Origin: Planctomycetota bacterium
Lineage (GTDB): Bacteria > Planctomycetota > SZUA-567 > H5-PLA8
DNA: 64,000 nt
Assembly (NCBI GenBank): GCA_027493525.1
Contig: JAOSKN010000003.1
Coordinates: 1,302,001 to 1,366,000 of the forward strand
Direction: 5' to 3'
A program made the position numbers and the translations under genes. Positions 1 to 10,448 of the stretch are shown here, piece after piece. Below the pieces are notes generated by a model, which made no database searches, was not told the origin of the DNA, and saw only the letters and a program-made list of their open reading frames with translations. Every line of letters starts with the position of its first letter. The first letter of the stretch is position 1.

Positions 1-157
1 CGGCCCATTCGGCGCCGTCCAGGGGGTCGGCCGCGGCCGGACGGTCCCACCCGACCACGCCGATCGCCCAAGCGATCAATACCGTCAGCGACACGCCCAA
101 TAAGGCGAGTCCATAAGGCCTGCGGGAGGCTGTCGAATGTTTCTCGGCATGCGCCAA
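1..157 (-). CDS. N-terminus of an unknown membrane protein (partial, runs off the window)
   Basis: The minus strand is open from a TAG stop near 190 to the window edge. The best start is a TTG at 155-157, preceded by a GAGGG motif about 10 bases upstream. The product opens with a short basic stretch (EKHSTASRRP), then a hydrophobic segment of about 20 residues (GLALLGVSLTVLIAWAIGVV) and an acidic tail. This looks like a signal-anchor or single-pass membrane protein. Only about 52 residues are visible, so I assign no function. A pnp terminator lies upstream on the same strand, so this gene probably has its own promoter. Confidence 0.4.
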   Translation of the reverse strand, partial: MAHAEKHSTASRRPYGLALLGVSLTVLIAWAIGVVGWDRPAAADPLDGAEWA

Positions 158-241
158 AGCGATGCAGCCCTCAATTCTGTCTCTGTACTATACCCCTGAA
201 GTGACCCGCCGGTCATTATATCCGCAACGTTGTACTACGTG

Positions 242-286
242 TTCGTATATATTCATAAGATCCCACCGGACGAGGGGATATACGAA
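242..286. promoter_or_regulatory. Inverted repeat between the edge gene and the pnp terminator
   Basis: TTCGTATAT (242-250) and ATATACGAA (278-286) form a perfect 9-bp inverted repeat with a 27-base spacer, in AT-rich sequence about 90-130 bases upstream of the TTG start at 157. It could be an operator or a hairpin in the leader of that gene. Nothing else supports a specific regulator. Confidence 0.25.
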
Positions 287-326
287 AGATTCGAAAGTCC
301 GGGCCCAAACCCCTACCGGTCGTTCA

Positions 327-361
327 ATAAAAACGCCCGCTTCAGAATCTGAAGCGGGCGT
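327..361 (-). terminator. Rho-independent terminator of rpsO-pnp
   Basis: A perfect 13-bp stem (333-345 with 349-361) closes on a 3-base loop. On the minus strand it is followed by a U-rich tract (AATAAAAA on the plus strand at 326-333). It starts 35 bases after the pnp stop codon and faces the right way to end the operon. Confidence 0.9.
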
Positions 362-395
362 GCTTGGCGTCGAGGAGCCGAAACGACCCGTCCGG

Positions 396-2597
<2,202 letters not shown>

Positions 2598-2716
2598 CGT
2601 TCGATCTCCCTAGCGGAAGGTTTCCGCGGACGATTCAAAGCGCCTGCGCACGCCTGGGCATGAGCCCGCGCGGCAATGCAGATCGCGTGAAGATTCCGTC
2701 CTCTGAATGGCGAGGG

Positions 2717-2986
2717 CTACTTGCGGAGGCCGAGGCGCTCGATCAGCGACTTGTAACGCCCAAGGTTCCGCTTGCGGAGGTAGGTCAGAAGGCGGGTGCG
2801 TTTGGAGACCATGGCTTCCAATCCACGGCGGGAATGGAAATCCTTGGCGTGCTGCTTCAGGTGCTCGGTCATCAGCAGGATGTGCTCGGTCAGGAGCGCA
2901 ACCTGGACCTCGCAACTCCCCGTGTCGTTGGGAGCCGTCTGGTACTTCTTGACGATGTCCTGTCGAGCTTCAAGAGTGAGCGCCAT
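2717..2986 (-). CDS. rpsO: 30S ribosomal protein S15
   Basis: The 89-residue product is the normal S15 length and has the conserved core (SCEVQVALLTEHI, DFHSRRGLEAMVSKR, LLTYLRKR). S15 binds 16S rRNA in the platform of the small subunit. The start ATG at 2984-2986 gives the standard N-terminus MALTLEARQ. The reading frame is open further upstream but that extension is not S15-like. A GGAGAG motif lies about 12 bases upstream. The message has a leader of about 140 bases with three hairpins (see the regulatory entry), which fits the translational feedback known for S15 in several bacteria. pnp follows. Confidence 0.97.
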   Translation of the reverse strand: MALTLEARQDIVKKYQTAPNDTGSCEVQVALLTEHILLMTEHLKQHAKDFHSRRGLEAMVSKRTRLLTYLRKRNLGRYKSLIERLGLRK

Positions 2987-3125
2987 GCCGTGTACCGTCT
3001 CTCCACCACGCGAGCGCCGGAGCGTCCGGCGATCTTCCCAAACCGACTCGATCCTCCCCTGGAGGATCAACGTGCGCCTGCCCTCTCGTGAGGCGCACCC
3101 GTAACGTTTCCTCACGCTTACTTGA
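2987..3125 (-). promoter_or_regulatory. Structured 5' leader of rpsO (candidate S15 autoregulatory RNA)
   Basis: Three hairpins lie between the predicted promoter and the rpsO start. The first pairs 3015-3021 with 3025-3031 (7 bp, 3-base loop). The second pairs 3050-3057 with 3061-3068 (8 bp, 3-base loop). The third pairs 3087-3093 with 3110-3116 (7 bp, 16-base loop). S15 represses its own translation through structurally unrelated leader RNAs in different lineages. That this leader does so is an inference from position and structure. Confidence 0.45.
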
Positions 3126-3131
3126 GGGCAA

Positions 3132-3159
3132 AAGATACCGTCGCGCCGCACGGGTGCAA
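3132..3159 (-). promoter_or_regulatory. Predicted sigma70-type promoter of rpsO-pnp
   Basis: Reading the minus strand, TTGCAC (3159-3154) and TATCTT (3137-3132) are 16 bases apart. This places transcription start near 3125, just before the first leader hairpin. Confidence 0.45.
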
Positions 3160-3221
3160 CTGCTTTTAGGGGCAAATCCGAGAATGGAAATCCGGAGCGG
3201 CGCTCCCTCCAACCATTGCCC

Positions 3222-3256
3222 TCAAACGAAAGCGCCCTCCGTTGAGGAGGGCGCTT
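3222..3256 (-). terminator. Terminator downstream of the porin gene
   Basis: A perfect 11-bp stem (3230-3240 with 3246-3256) has a 5-base loop. On the minus strand a T-rich tail (TTTCGTTTGAG) follows. It begins about 25 bases after the porin stop codon. Confidence 0.75.
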
Positions 3257-3281
3257 CGCGCGGAGGTAACCGCGAACTAGC

Positions 3282-4859
3282 TTACCACTGAACCTGATGG
3301 GTCAGGATCAACTGGTTGTTGTCGACTTCGCGAATGATGGGCGAAGACTCCACCTCGTTCACGAAGCTGTAGTTGAGCTGGCTGCGGACGTTGTGGCCCT
3401 TCCAGTAGTAGTTCAGGCCGAGGGTCAGCACGCTGGTCTTGTAGGCGTTCGTCCTTTCCTTCCCGCCGCCATCGTCCTGAATGAGCATGTTCTGGAACTC
3501 TTCGTAGCGCATCGCGAATTCCAGATCCTTCATGTACTTGGTGATCCAGCCGCCGCTCTCGAGCTTGTCGGCCCAGATGCTCTGCCCGAGGTGATACCCG
3601 ACCGCGGCGTACCAGCCGGTGCGGTCGTAAGGCTGCGGGCTGTCCTGGAAGATCGGCTGATAGCGGTCCTTCATCTTGCCGTACTCGCCGCGCAGCCAGA
3701 AGCCGCGCATCACCCAACCCGGCCGATACCAGGCCCAGGCCCACTGGCGGTACGCGTGAGTTTCCTGGAAGCTCAGGCCGTCCACCGGCGCACCCGAAAG
3801 GAAGCCACCCTTACCGGCTTCGCCATGCACGCCATCCTGACGGGAGAAGCCCAACTCCAGGCTGCCCCAGTTTTCCTGGTGCCAGACCGGGCGGACCATC
3901 AAGCGCCAAGCCACGTCCTTGGCATCGTTGTCGTCGCTGCGGTTCTGGTAGGAGCCGAAGCTGTTGTGGAAGGATCCGGGGGAGTCGAAGGCGCCGAGCC
4001 AGTACTGGAAGCGGCCTTCCCACCAAGTGCCGTGAACCATGATGCCGAGGTCGCGCTGGTTCGGGAACTGGTTGATCATCGCGCGTTCGGCGAAATCGAG
4101 CTGCCCGGTGTTGCGCCAGCCTTCTTCGCTCATCGGAGGCTTGAACTGGCCGATGGTGAAGTCGTGCTGCGGCATGAAGTGCGGGTGGTAGTTGATGTAG
4201 GCGTCCTGGAGCAGGCGGTTCGCGACGACCGTGCCGTTCTGCACGCGGCCGCGGGTGGTGTCCGTGGTGCCGCTCAGGATCGGATTGCCGAAGTCGCTGC
4301 TGGAACTGCTCTGCCCGAAGATCGGGTTACGCGCACGCACCAGCGTCATGAAGCTGTTCGACTGGCTGCCCTTGACGATGATGCCCTGGTTGGTCGGCGA
4401 ACCCGGGAACGAGTTGAATTCGTCCTGGCCCGTCGGGTCGACCATGATCACCGCCGTGATGTGAGGGGTGATGTCGAGCGTGAACTTCAACTCGGCGCGG
4501 CGAACCCGGTAGCTGTCGTTATCGAAGAACTCGTTGGAGTTCCCGCTGCCCGGAGGAAGGTCGGTGAAGTCCTTCGTGTCGTTCTGGATGTTCGTCCACC
4601 AGACCTGGATCAGCCCGCTCATGGTGAGCTTGCCATCCTTCGTGGTCACGGTGGCGTTGGGCCCGTACTTGTTGTCGATGAGCGCGTTGGCCCGACCGAT
4701 TGGCCCCGCGGTGCTGGGCGTGACGTTCTTCTGCGCCAGCCGCGCGCGAAGTCCCTCGATCTCCTTCTTGACGTCCGAGAAGTCCTTGTCGGAGACTTCC
4801 GCGTACGCCGAAGTGAGACTGACCATCGCGACTACAAACAACACAGCAAGCCTCTGCAT
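3282..4859 (-). CDS. Outer-membrane beta-barrel porin (OprO/OprP-like)
   Basis: A predicted 525-residue exported protein. The start at 4857-4859 is fixed by a strong GGAGGGG ribosome-binding site and gives a clean signal peptide (MQRLAVLFVVAMVSLTSAYA). A short coiled-coil stretch rich in Lys and Glu follows the cleavage site, as in many trimeric porins. The rest is a series of alternating amphipathic strands rich in Trp, Tyr and Gly, ending in an aromatic residue (THQVQW), as barrel proteins do. Segments such as YRVRRAELKFTLDITPHI resemble the phosphate-selective porin O/P family. The substrate cannot be told from sequence. It is a single gene with its own terminator. Confidence 0.8.
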   Translation of the reverse strand: MQRLAVLFVVAMVSLTSAYAEVSDKDFSDVKKEIEGLRARLAQKNVTPSTAGPIGRANALIDNKYGPNATVTTKDGKLTMSGLIQVWWTNIQNDTKDFTDLPPGSGNSNEFFDNDSYRVRRAELKFTLDITPHITAVIMVDPTGQDEFNSFPGSPTNQGIIVKGSQSNSFMTLVRARNPIFGQSSSSSDFGNPILSGTTDTTRGRVQNGTVVANRLLQDAYINYHPHFMPQHDFTIGQFKPPMSEEGWRNTGQLDFAERAMINQFPNQRDLGIMVHGTWWEGRFQYWLGAFDSPGSFHNSFGSYQNRSDDNDAKDVAWRLMVRPVWHQENWGSLELGFSRQDGVHGEAGKGGFLSGAPVDGLSFQETHAYRQWAWAWYRPGWVMRGFWLRGEYGKMKDRYQPIFQDSPQPYDRTGWYAAVGYHLGQSIWADKLESGGWITKYMKDLEFAMRYEEFQNMLIQDDGGGKERTNAYKTSVLTLGLNYYWKGHNVRSQLNYSFVNEVESSPIIREVDNNQLILTHQVQW

Positions 4860-5394
4860 GCGCTGCCCCTCCAAAGACCGTGGGTCACGGTCTCGATGAA
4901 CGTGCCTATGTGGCAAGGTCACGAAACTCTACAGACCTTCTCACGAATGTCAATACGCTTTCACGCATAATAACCGCCCAGGGCCAAAATTGTAACTTTA
5001 ATTTTAAAGGCATGTTATGAGATTTAATTTTACTCTTTATTAAAAAGCAAAGCCTCCGGAAGGCATATTCTTGCACATGTTCGAGCGTGGATCCTACACG
5101 GAATCTTAACGCGCTCTCCACCATTCCATCCTAACCCCGGCATGGAGCTGGTTAAATTCCGGCATGCTGTCCAGCGGATAGCAGCGGATGCTTTTGTTTC
5201 CTTGCGCTCGAGAGCCCCTGGCGTCAACCGCTTTTTGGCCATGAAAATTGGTTTGCTTTGAGGCAAAATTTACAGATAAAGGGAGAGGAGGCAAGCGAAC
5301 CGCCCTCCGACAAGTGGAAATTGCGCCTGTTCAGCGGGCGTATCGCGGTTCGCTCAGCGTCCCTTAGCCCTCACGAATCAAGGGGTTAGTGCTG
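4860..5394. other. 535-base intergenic region between divergent porin and kinase genes
   Basis: This stretch must hold promoters for both divergent genes. It contains an unusually AT-rich patch (about 4975-5045), which contrasts with the GC-rich surroundings. I see no convincing ORF or RNA. Short open frames here have no recognisable coding signal. Confidence 0.6.
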
Positions 5395-8300
5395 GTGGCC
5401 AGCGCCGCGCGAGTCATCGCCAACTGCAAGATCGTCGGTAAGATCGGCGCCGGCGGCATGGGCAGCGTGTATCGTGCTGTCCACACCACCCTGGGCCGCA
5501 AGATTGCGCTAAAGGTCCTGCCGAGCGAGTTCACGCGCAGTCCCGAGTACGTCGCGCGCTTCCTCCGCGAGGCGCGCGCGATCGCGAACCTGAGTCATCC
5601 CAACGTCGTCGCCGTACACGACGCAGGCGAGTCCGAAGGCCTCTATTACATCGCGATGGAGTTGATCGAAGGCGCGAGCCTGGGCGGTCTGGTTCGAGAC
5701 CATGGGCCGCTCCCCGAGAGCACCGCGCTCGAGTTCTTCGGCCAAGCCGTCAAGGGCCTCGGCGCGGCGCACAAACACGGGCTGATCCACCGCGACATCA
5801 AGCCCGAGAACATCCTGGTCAACCTGGAAGGCACCGTCAAGATCGTGGACTTCGGGCTGGTCCTGGAGTCTTCCAGCCAGTCGCATCTTACGCGGACCGG
5901 CACCTTCCTGGGCACGCCGACGTTCATGAGCCCCGAGCAGTGCGACGGGGACGTGGCCGACGTGCGCAGCGACCTGTACTCGATGGGCGCGAGCTTCTTC
6001 GCGCTCCTGACGGGGCAGCCGCCCTTCACCGCCCCGACCGCGCTGGGCGTGCTCTACAAGCACAAGTTCGAGGCGACGCCCGATCCGCGCACGCTCGTCA
6101 ACTCGCTCCATGAAGAGACCTGCAAGATCGTCTTCAAGCTGATGGCGAAGAACCGCGAAGAGCGCTATCAGAGCGCGGAAGCGGCTCAGAAGGACATTCA
6201 GGCGGCGCTCAAGATCGTGGGCGATCCGCCGGCCGGCTACGACGTGCTCAAACTCATCGAGGAGTGCGCGCCGAAAGCGCAGGATCTGGCGCCCGACGAG
6301 ATGACTCCGGGACCCACGCCCTTGACGCATGCGGGGGCGGGCTCGGGGTCCGGCTCCACGCATGTCCCGATGACGGCAACGGAGCAGGCTTATCCGACGC
6401 AGTCGCCCTCCCAGGGCGACCATTTGGCGGCGACGATGATCTCCCCCGGGCCCACCGGTTCGGGCAGCCGCACGCAGGCGACCCCCGGTCCGCGAAATAC
6501 ATCCGGCTTTGAACCGACGATGATGCAGTCGCCCGGGCCGCACACGCCCCGCCCAGGCCCGATCGCCTACGACACCACGCCGGCCGGTAGGCAGGGCCCC
6601 GGCGGTGCGAGCCTGCGCAAGGTCCTGGTGCTCTCGGCCGTCGCCGCCGTGGTGCTGATCGCGGTGGCCGGCGGGGGCTTCTGGGCCTACCGGAATTCGC
6701 AGTTGAACGACTATCTGGCGCAGTCGAGCACGCACCTCAATGAGGGCAAGGTCCCGGACGCGCTGCGCGTCGTCAACAACGGCCTGCGCGAATTCCCCGG
6801 CAACGACTCGCTCGTGAAGCGCAAGCAGGAGATCCACGAGAAATGCCTGGAGCTGATCCAGGCGCTCCAGGCCAGTTCGGAGTTCGCCAAGCCCTACCAG
6901 AAGCACGCGGCGGCGAATGCCGAGGCGGTGAAGGCCCTGGGCCTCTTCCCCGGCGACGAGAAATTCGCGGCGATCGAAAAGCAGGAACTGGGCCACTACG
7001 AGGCCTCCGTGACCGACGCGGTCAACGAACTGCTTTCCCAGGGCGACCCGCGCGCGGCGAAGGCCCTGGCCCAGGAAGCCTACGGGCAGTTCCGCTCGAG
7101 CGAGCTGCTTCGAAAACTGGAGAACACGGCCATCGACGCGCTGGTCAGCGCCGGCGGCGACAACTTCATCAAGTGGCAGAGCGCCATGAAAGAAGGCGAG
7201 GACCTCTACCAGTCGGGCAAGCTGGAAGAAGCGCTCACGAAGTTCGAACAGGCCAACCTGGTCGGCGCCAGCATCGGGCGGCTGGAAGGGCAGCGCCGGC
7301 GCAATGAGGTGGGCTTCGAGCGGCTCAAGAAGTTGATCGACGCGGCCGACAAGGAACGCCGCTTCCAAGACGCGCTGGCGCGGGCGAACGAGGCGTTGCA
7401 GTTCAACGAGGGCGAGGCCCAGCTTCTCGTCATCCGCTACCGCAACCTGGCGAACGTCGAGCGGCTGCGCAAGACCGCCCAGGACACGATCAAGAACGAC
7501 CAGGACTACGACATGGCCGCCGAGACGGTCATGAGCGCGCTGACCTACGCCGGCGACGACGCCGTCCTGCGCAAGGAACTGCAGGACGAGTCGAACCGGA
7601 TCCGCGCCGACGGGTTCGTCCACCGCGCCCAGCAGTACATCGACCAGGAGGACTGGGCCAAGGCCGTCTCGCTGCTTAACCAGGCCCGTTCGCTGCTCCC
7701 CCAGGACCAGGAGTTGGACAAGAAGTTCCAGGAGGCGCGCAAGAAGTTCGTCGGCACCAAGAAGTTCAAGGAACTGCTCCAGGAAGGCAAGGACCGGCTG
7801 AGTTCGGGCAATTTCCCCGAGGCAAAGACCTACTTCGAGAGCTGCCTGGAAGAGCAGAAGGACAACGCCGAGGCGCTGACGCTGCTGAACGAGGCCTCCG
7901 CGAAGATCGAACTGGGACCCGCGATCAAGGCCGCCAAGAAGAAGCTGTGGGAAGACGCGCAGTCGCGCTTTGAGAGCGTGGATAAGCTGGCCAAGCTGTC
8001 GAAGAACGGCGAGTTGATCGCCGATGTGACGAAGCGCGCGGGCGACGTGAGGCAGAAGCTCGAGGAATTGGCCGCGCTGGAGAAACTGGCCGCCGAGCAG
8101 GCCAAGGACGAGGCCTACGACGAGGCCATCAAGTCCTACGACAAGCTCACCGAGGAGCACCCCGCGCACAAGGCGACCTACGAGGTCAGCCTCTCGAAGC
8201 TGAAGAACCTGCGCGCCTACAAGCTGGGCATCGAGGACGGCGACGGCAAGCTGGACAAGGGGCAGTGGGTGGACGCCCAGAAGGCCTACCAGGACGCGCT

Positions 8301-9531
8301 GGGCAAGCGTTCGGACGAGATCGCCAAGCGCGACGTCGAATTGCGTCTGCAGCTCGTGACGCTCTCGCAGACGATCTCCGAAGGCCAGGCGCTGCTGAAG
8401 GAAGCGGACAAGGGCTTCGAGGCGCTCTCGAAACAGCAGCAGGCCAGCAAGATATTCGAGCGCGCGCAGGAGGCCTACAAGAAGAGCGGCGGGGCGGAGC
8501 TGCCGCCGAAGGCCGCGCAGATCAAGGGCCGCCTCGATGAACTGACCAAGAAGGCCAAGGAGATCGGGGAGAAAGAGAAGCACGCCGGCGAGATGAAGGC
8601 GCAGAAACGCTGGGCGGAGGCGCTCGCGGATTACGAAGAGCTTAAGAAGCTCAACCCGCTGGGCGAGGCGGCCTACGAGAAGATCCTGGTCTATGTCCGC
8701 GAACAGGATCGCCTGCAAAAGGAATTCGAGAAGAATCAGGCCCGGTTCAACGGGCTGATGGGCGAGGCGCAGAAGGAATTGGGCAGCGACGCGACGCTCG
8801 ACCAGGGGCTCGCGAAGGCCAAGGAGGCCTTAGCCATCTTCGCGACGGACGCGACCAACGGGCCCAATTTCACCCCGCAGGCCAACGCCCTGATCACCCG
8901 CTTCAATCAGGCCATTCAGCAGCGGAAAATCCGCCAGGTCAAGGCCAAGCACTGGGGCGGGATTTCCACCGCCGTCAAGGGCGGCAACTACACGCAGGCC
9001 AAATCCCAGGCGGATACGGCGGTCCGCGAGGTGGGCGGAGACGCGGGCGAACTGAGCGTCCTCGCGCGCGCGCTGGCCCAGATGGTCGCCGCCGAACAGG
9101 CCCTCTCGAACGCTCGGAGCACGTTGGCGAACGCGCAGAAGCTCGTCAGCGGCAGCCCCGTTGGCGAGAAGCCGGAATTCCGAAACGAACTGGACCAGAC
9201 CCTCGCCCGGCTGGGGGGCAACCTGGAAGACGCCAAGGGCAAACTGTTGGCCGAGCAGTTCGCCGAGGCAGAACGCGCCGCGCAGGCGCTGGCGGGAAGC
9301 ATCATCTCCACCGCGCGCGGTTCGATCGAGAGGGTTGCCAAGAACTGCAAAAGCGAGGGCGACCGGCTGAAGAGTTCCACCGCGCTGCCCCCTTCGCATA
9401 CGGAAGTAGGCGAGTCCAGTCTCGATACCGGGAACAGCACGACTCAAAAGGTGAAGGATTTGCATAAGAAAGGCGACAAGTTCGTGGCCGTCGCCGCGCA
9501 ACTCTCCACCCTCGCCACGCAATTGCGCTGA
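5395..9531 (+). CDS. Hanks-type Ser/Thr protein kinase with one TM helix and a long helical repeat domain
   Basis: About 1378 residues. Numbering from the alternative GTG at 5389, the kinase domain (about 10-275) has the glycine loop GAGGMG (20-25), catalytic Lys42, HRD (134-136), DFG (154-156) and a GTPTFMSPEQ activation segment, so it should be active. A Pro/Gly/Thr-rich linker leads to one TM helix (about 409-431). The remaining roughly 950 residues are Lys/Glu/Ala-rich helices with TPR-like periodicity and coiled-coil character, presumably outside the cytoplasm. The start at 5395 is preferred because AGGGG lies 9 bases before it, against 3 bases for the GTG at 5389. It heads a co-oriented cluster of signalling genes. 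No PASTA repeats are present. Confidence 0.9.
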   Translation: MASAARVIANCKIVGKIGAGGMGSVYRAVHTTLGRKIALKVLPSEFTRSPEYVARFLREARAIANLSHPNVVAVHDAGESEGLYYIAMELIEGASLGGLVRDHGPLPESTALEFFGQAVKGLGAAHKHGLIHRDIKPENILVNLEGTVKIVDFGLVLESSSQSHLTRTGTFLGTPTFMSPEQCDGDVADVRSDLYSMGASFFALLTGQPPFTAPTALGVLYKHKFEATPDPRTLVNSLHEETCKIVFKLMAKNREERYQSAEAAQKDIQAALKIVGDPPAGYDVLKLIEECAPKAQDLAPDEMTPGPTPLTHAGAGSGSGSTHVPMTATEQAYPTQSPSQGDHLAATMISPGPTGSGSRTQATPGPRNTSGFEPTMMQSPGPHTPRPGPIAYDTTPAGRQGPGGASLRKVLVLSAVAAVVLIAVAGGGFWAYRNSQLNDYLAQSSTHLNEGKVPDALRVVNNGLREFPGNDSLVKRKQEIHEKCLELIQALQASSEFAKPYQKHAAANAEAVKALGLFPGDEKFAAIEKQELGHYEASVTDAVNELLSQGDPRAAKALAQEAYGQFRSSELLRKLENTAIDALVSAGGDNFIKWQSAMKEGEDLYQSGKLEEALTKFEQANLVGASIGRLEGQRRRNEVGFERLKKLIDAADKERRFQDALARANEALQFNEGEAQLLVIRYRNLANVERLRKTAQDTIKNDQDYDMAAETVMSALTYAGDDAVLRKELQDESNRIRADGFVHRAQQYIDQEDWAKAVSLLNQARSLLPQDQELDKKFQEARKKFVGTKKFKELLQEGKDRLSSGNFPEAKTYFESCLEEQKDNAEALTLLNEASAKIELGPAIKAAKKKLWEDAQSRFESVDKLAKLSKNGELIADVTKRAGDVRQKLEELAALEKLAAEQAKDEAYDEAIKSYDKLTEEHPAHKATYEVSLSKLKNLRAYKLGIEDGDGKLDKGQWVDAQKAYQDALGKRSDEIAKRDVELRLQLVTLSQTISEGQALLKEADKGFEALSKQQQASKIFERAQEAYKKSGGAELPPKAAQIKGRLDELTKKAKEIGEKEKHAGEMKAQKRWAEALADYEELKKLNPLGEAAYEKILVYVREQDRLQKEFEKNQARFNGLMGEAQKELGSDATLDQGLAKAKEALAIFATDATNGPNFTPQANALITRFNQAIQQRKIRQVKAKHWGGISTAVKGGNYTQAKSQADTAVREVGGDAGELSVLARALAQMVAAEQALSNARSTLANAQKLVSGSPVGEKPEFRNELDQTLARLGGNLEDAKGKLLAEQFAEAERAAQALAGSIISTARGSIERVAKNCKSEGDRLKSSTALPPSHTEVGESSLDTGNSTTQKVKDLHKKGDKFVAVAAQLSTLATQLR

Positions 9532-9614
9532 ATCTTCCCACCGGAATCGTTCATGGCGTACCTCTGCGCACCTCATGGCGCGCATAACCTTCTTCATGGT
9601 TCCTATGAAATAGC

Positions 9615-9643
9615 TTGACAGTGCCCATGAGGGTGAATAAGTT
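9615..9643 (+). promoter_or_regulatory. Predicted promoter before the first MshEN gene
   Basis: TTGACA (9615-9620) is followed after 17 bases by TAAGTT (9638-9643). The -35 box is perfect and the -10 box weak. Two further TTGAC motifs (9655, 9671) lie downstream without good -10 partners. Confidence 0.4.
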
Positions 9644-9720
9644 TCCGTAAAGCCTTGACATGTATGCAGCTTGACGGGGAGCGACGTATTCTTCGGGCGC
9701 CCGGCGCGGGAGTTTGCACA

Positions 9721-10344
9721 ATGAGCGACAAATTAGCCGAATGGCTTTTGCAGGATGGACTGCTCAACCAAGACCAACTCAAGACGGCTCAAGACACCCA
9801 ACGGCAAGTAGGCGGCAAGCTTGCCGTCATCCTCGCGAAGTTGCGCTACCTGAGCGACGAGCAGCTCGCGCAGGTGTTGAGCAAGCATCTGGGCGTACCG
9901 CTGCTGGGGCTGCGCGACCTGATCGTCTCGCCGCAGGTTTCGGCGCTGATCGACGTGGAGGTGCTTGAGAAGCACCAGTTGCTTCCGATACGGCGGACCG
10001 AGGACGCGCTGATCCTGGCGGTGGCCGATCCGCTGGACTACGCGGCGGTGGACGAGATCCGATTCCTGACGGGCCTGCGGACGGACTTGGCGGTCGCGAC
10101 GCGCTCGGACATCCAGAAGGCGATCGACTACTACTGCCACGGTCGAACGTGCCGGGAATTGGTGGAAGCCGAGGCGGCGTTGAAGGCTTCAGGCGGGGTG
10201 GCGGCGACGCCGGGCTCGGGTCAGCGCCAGGGCCGGGTGGAAGTGGCTCCGACGGCGCTGTTGAAGGCGCTGGTGGAGCTGCTGGTGGAGAAGAAGGTGA
10301 TCGACCGGGAGGAGTTGTTTGGGCGCGTGGCCAAGCACAAGTAG
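9721..10344 (+). CDS. Stand-alone MshEN / type II secretion ATPase N-domain protein
   Basis: A 207-residue soluble protein resembling the N-terminal domain of GspE/PilB/MshE ATPases. Visible elements are a first helical repeat (LAEWLLQDGLLNQDQL), a second (GGKLAVILAKLRYLSDEQL) and the LLPIRR...LILAVADPLD segment typical of this fold. No Walker A or B motif follows, so it is not an ATPase. MshEN domains bind c-di-GMP in MshE and many relatives. Here the RLGxxL signature is degenerate, so binding is not assured. The start at 9721 has GGGAG 8 bases upstream. The C-terminus is a low-complexity linker plus a short helix. Its neighbours are kinase and partner-switch genes, which suggests a signalling role. 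Confidence 0.75.
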   Translation: MSDKLAEWLLQDGLLNQDQLKTAQDTQRQVGGKLAVILAKLRYLSDEQLAQVLSKHLGVPLLGLRDLIVSPQVSALIDVEVLEKHQLLPIRRTEDALILAVADPLDYAAVDEIRFLTGLRTDLAVATRSDIQKAIDYYCHGRTCRELVEAEAALKASGGVAATPGSGQRQGRVEVAPTALLKALVELLVEKKVIDREELFGRVAKHK

Positions 10345-10346
10345 CA

Positions 10347-10376
10347 TTGACCGGCGCTCGGGAGCGGCAGTATACT
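10347..10376 (+). promoter_or_regulatory. Predicted sigma70-type promoter before the HU/receiver/RsbW-like gene
   Basis: TTGACC (10347-10352) and TATACT (10371-10376) are separated by 18 bases. This is the best promoter match in the cluster. It implies an internal transcription start for the two partner-switch fusion genes, independent of the kinase. Confidence 0.6.
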
Positions 10377-10448
10377 AGAAGCCCTCACAGGTCTTAGGTT
10401 TGGGCATACGCTGTTCCGGGTTGCGGCGTTCGGGAGCGCGGCGCGTAC

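Noticed and set aside
5509..8718. Long minus-strand open frame (1069 codons) opposite the kinase
   Set aside because: Shadow of the Lys/Glu-rich helical region; Leu/Arg/Val-rich with no domains.
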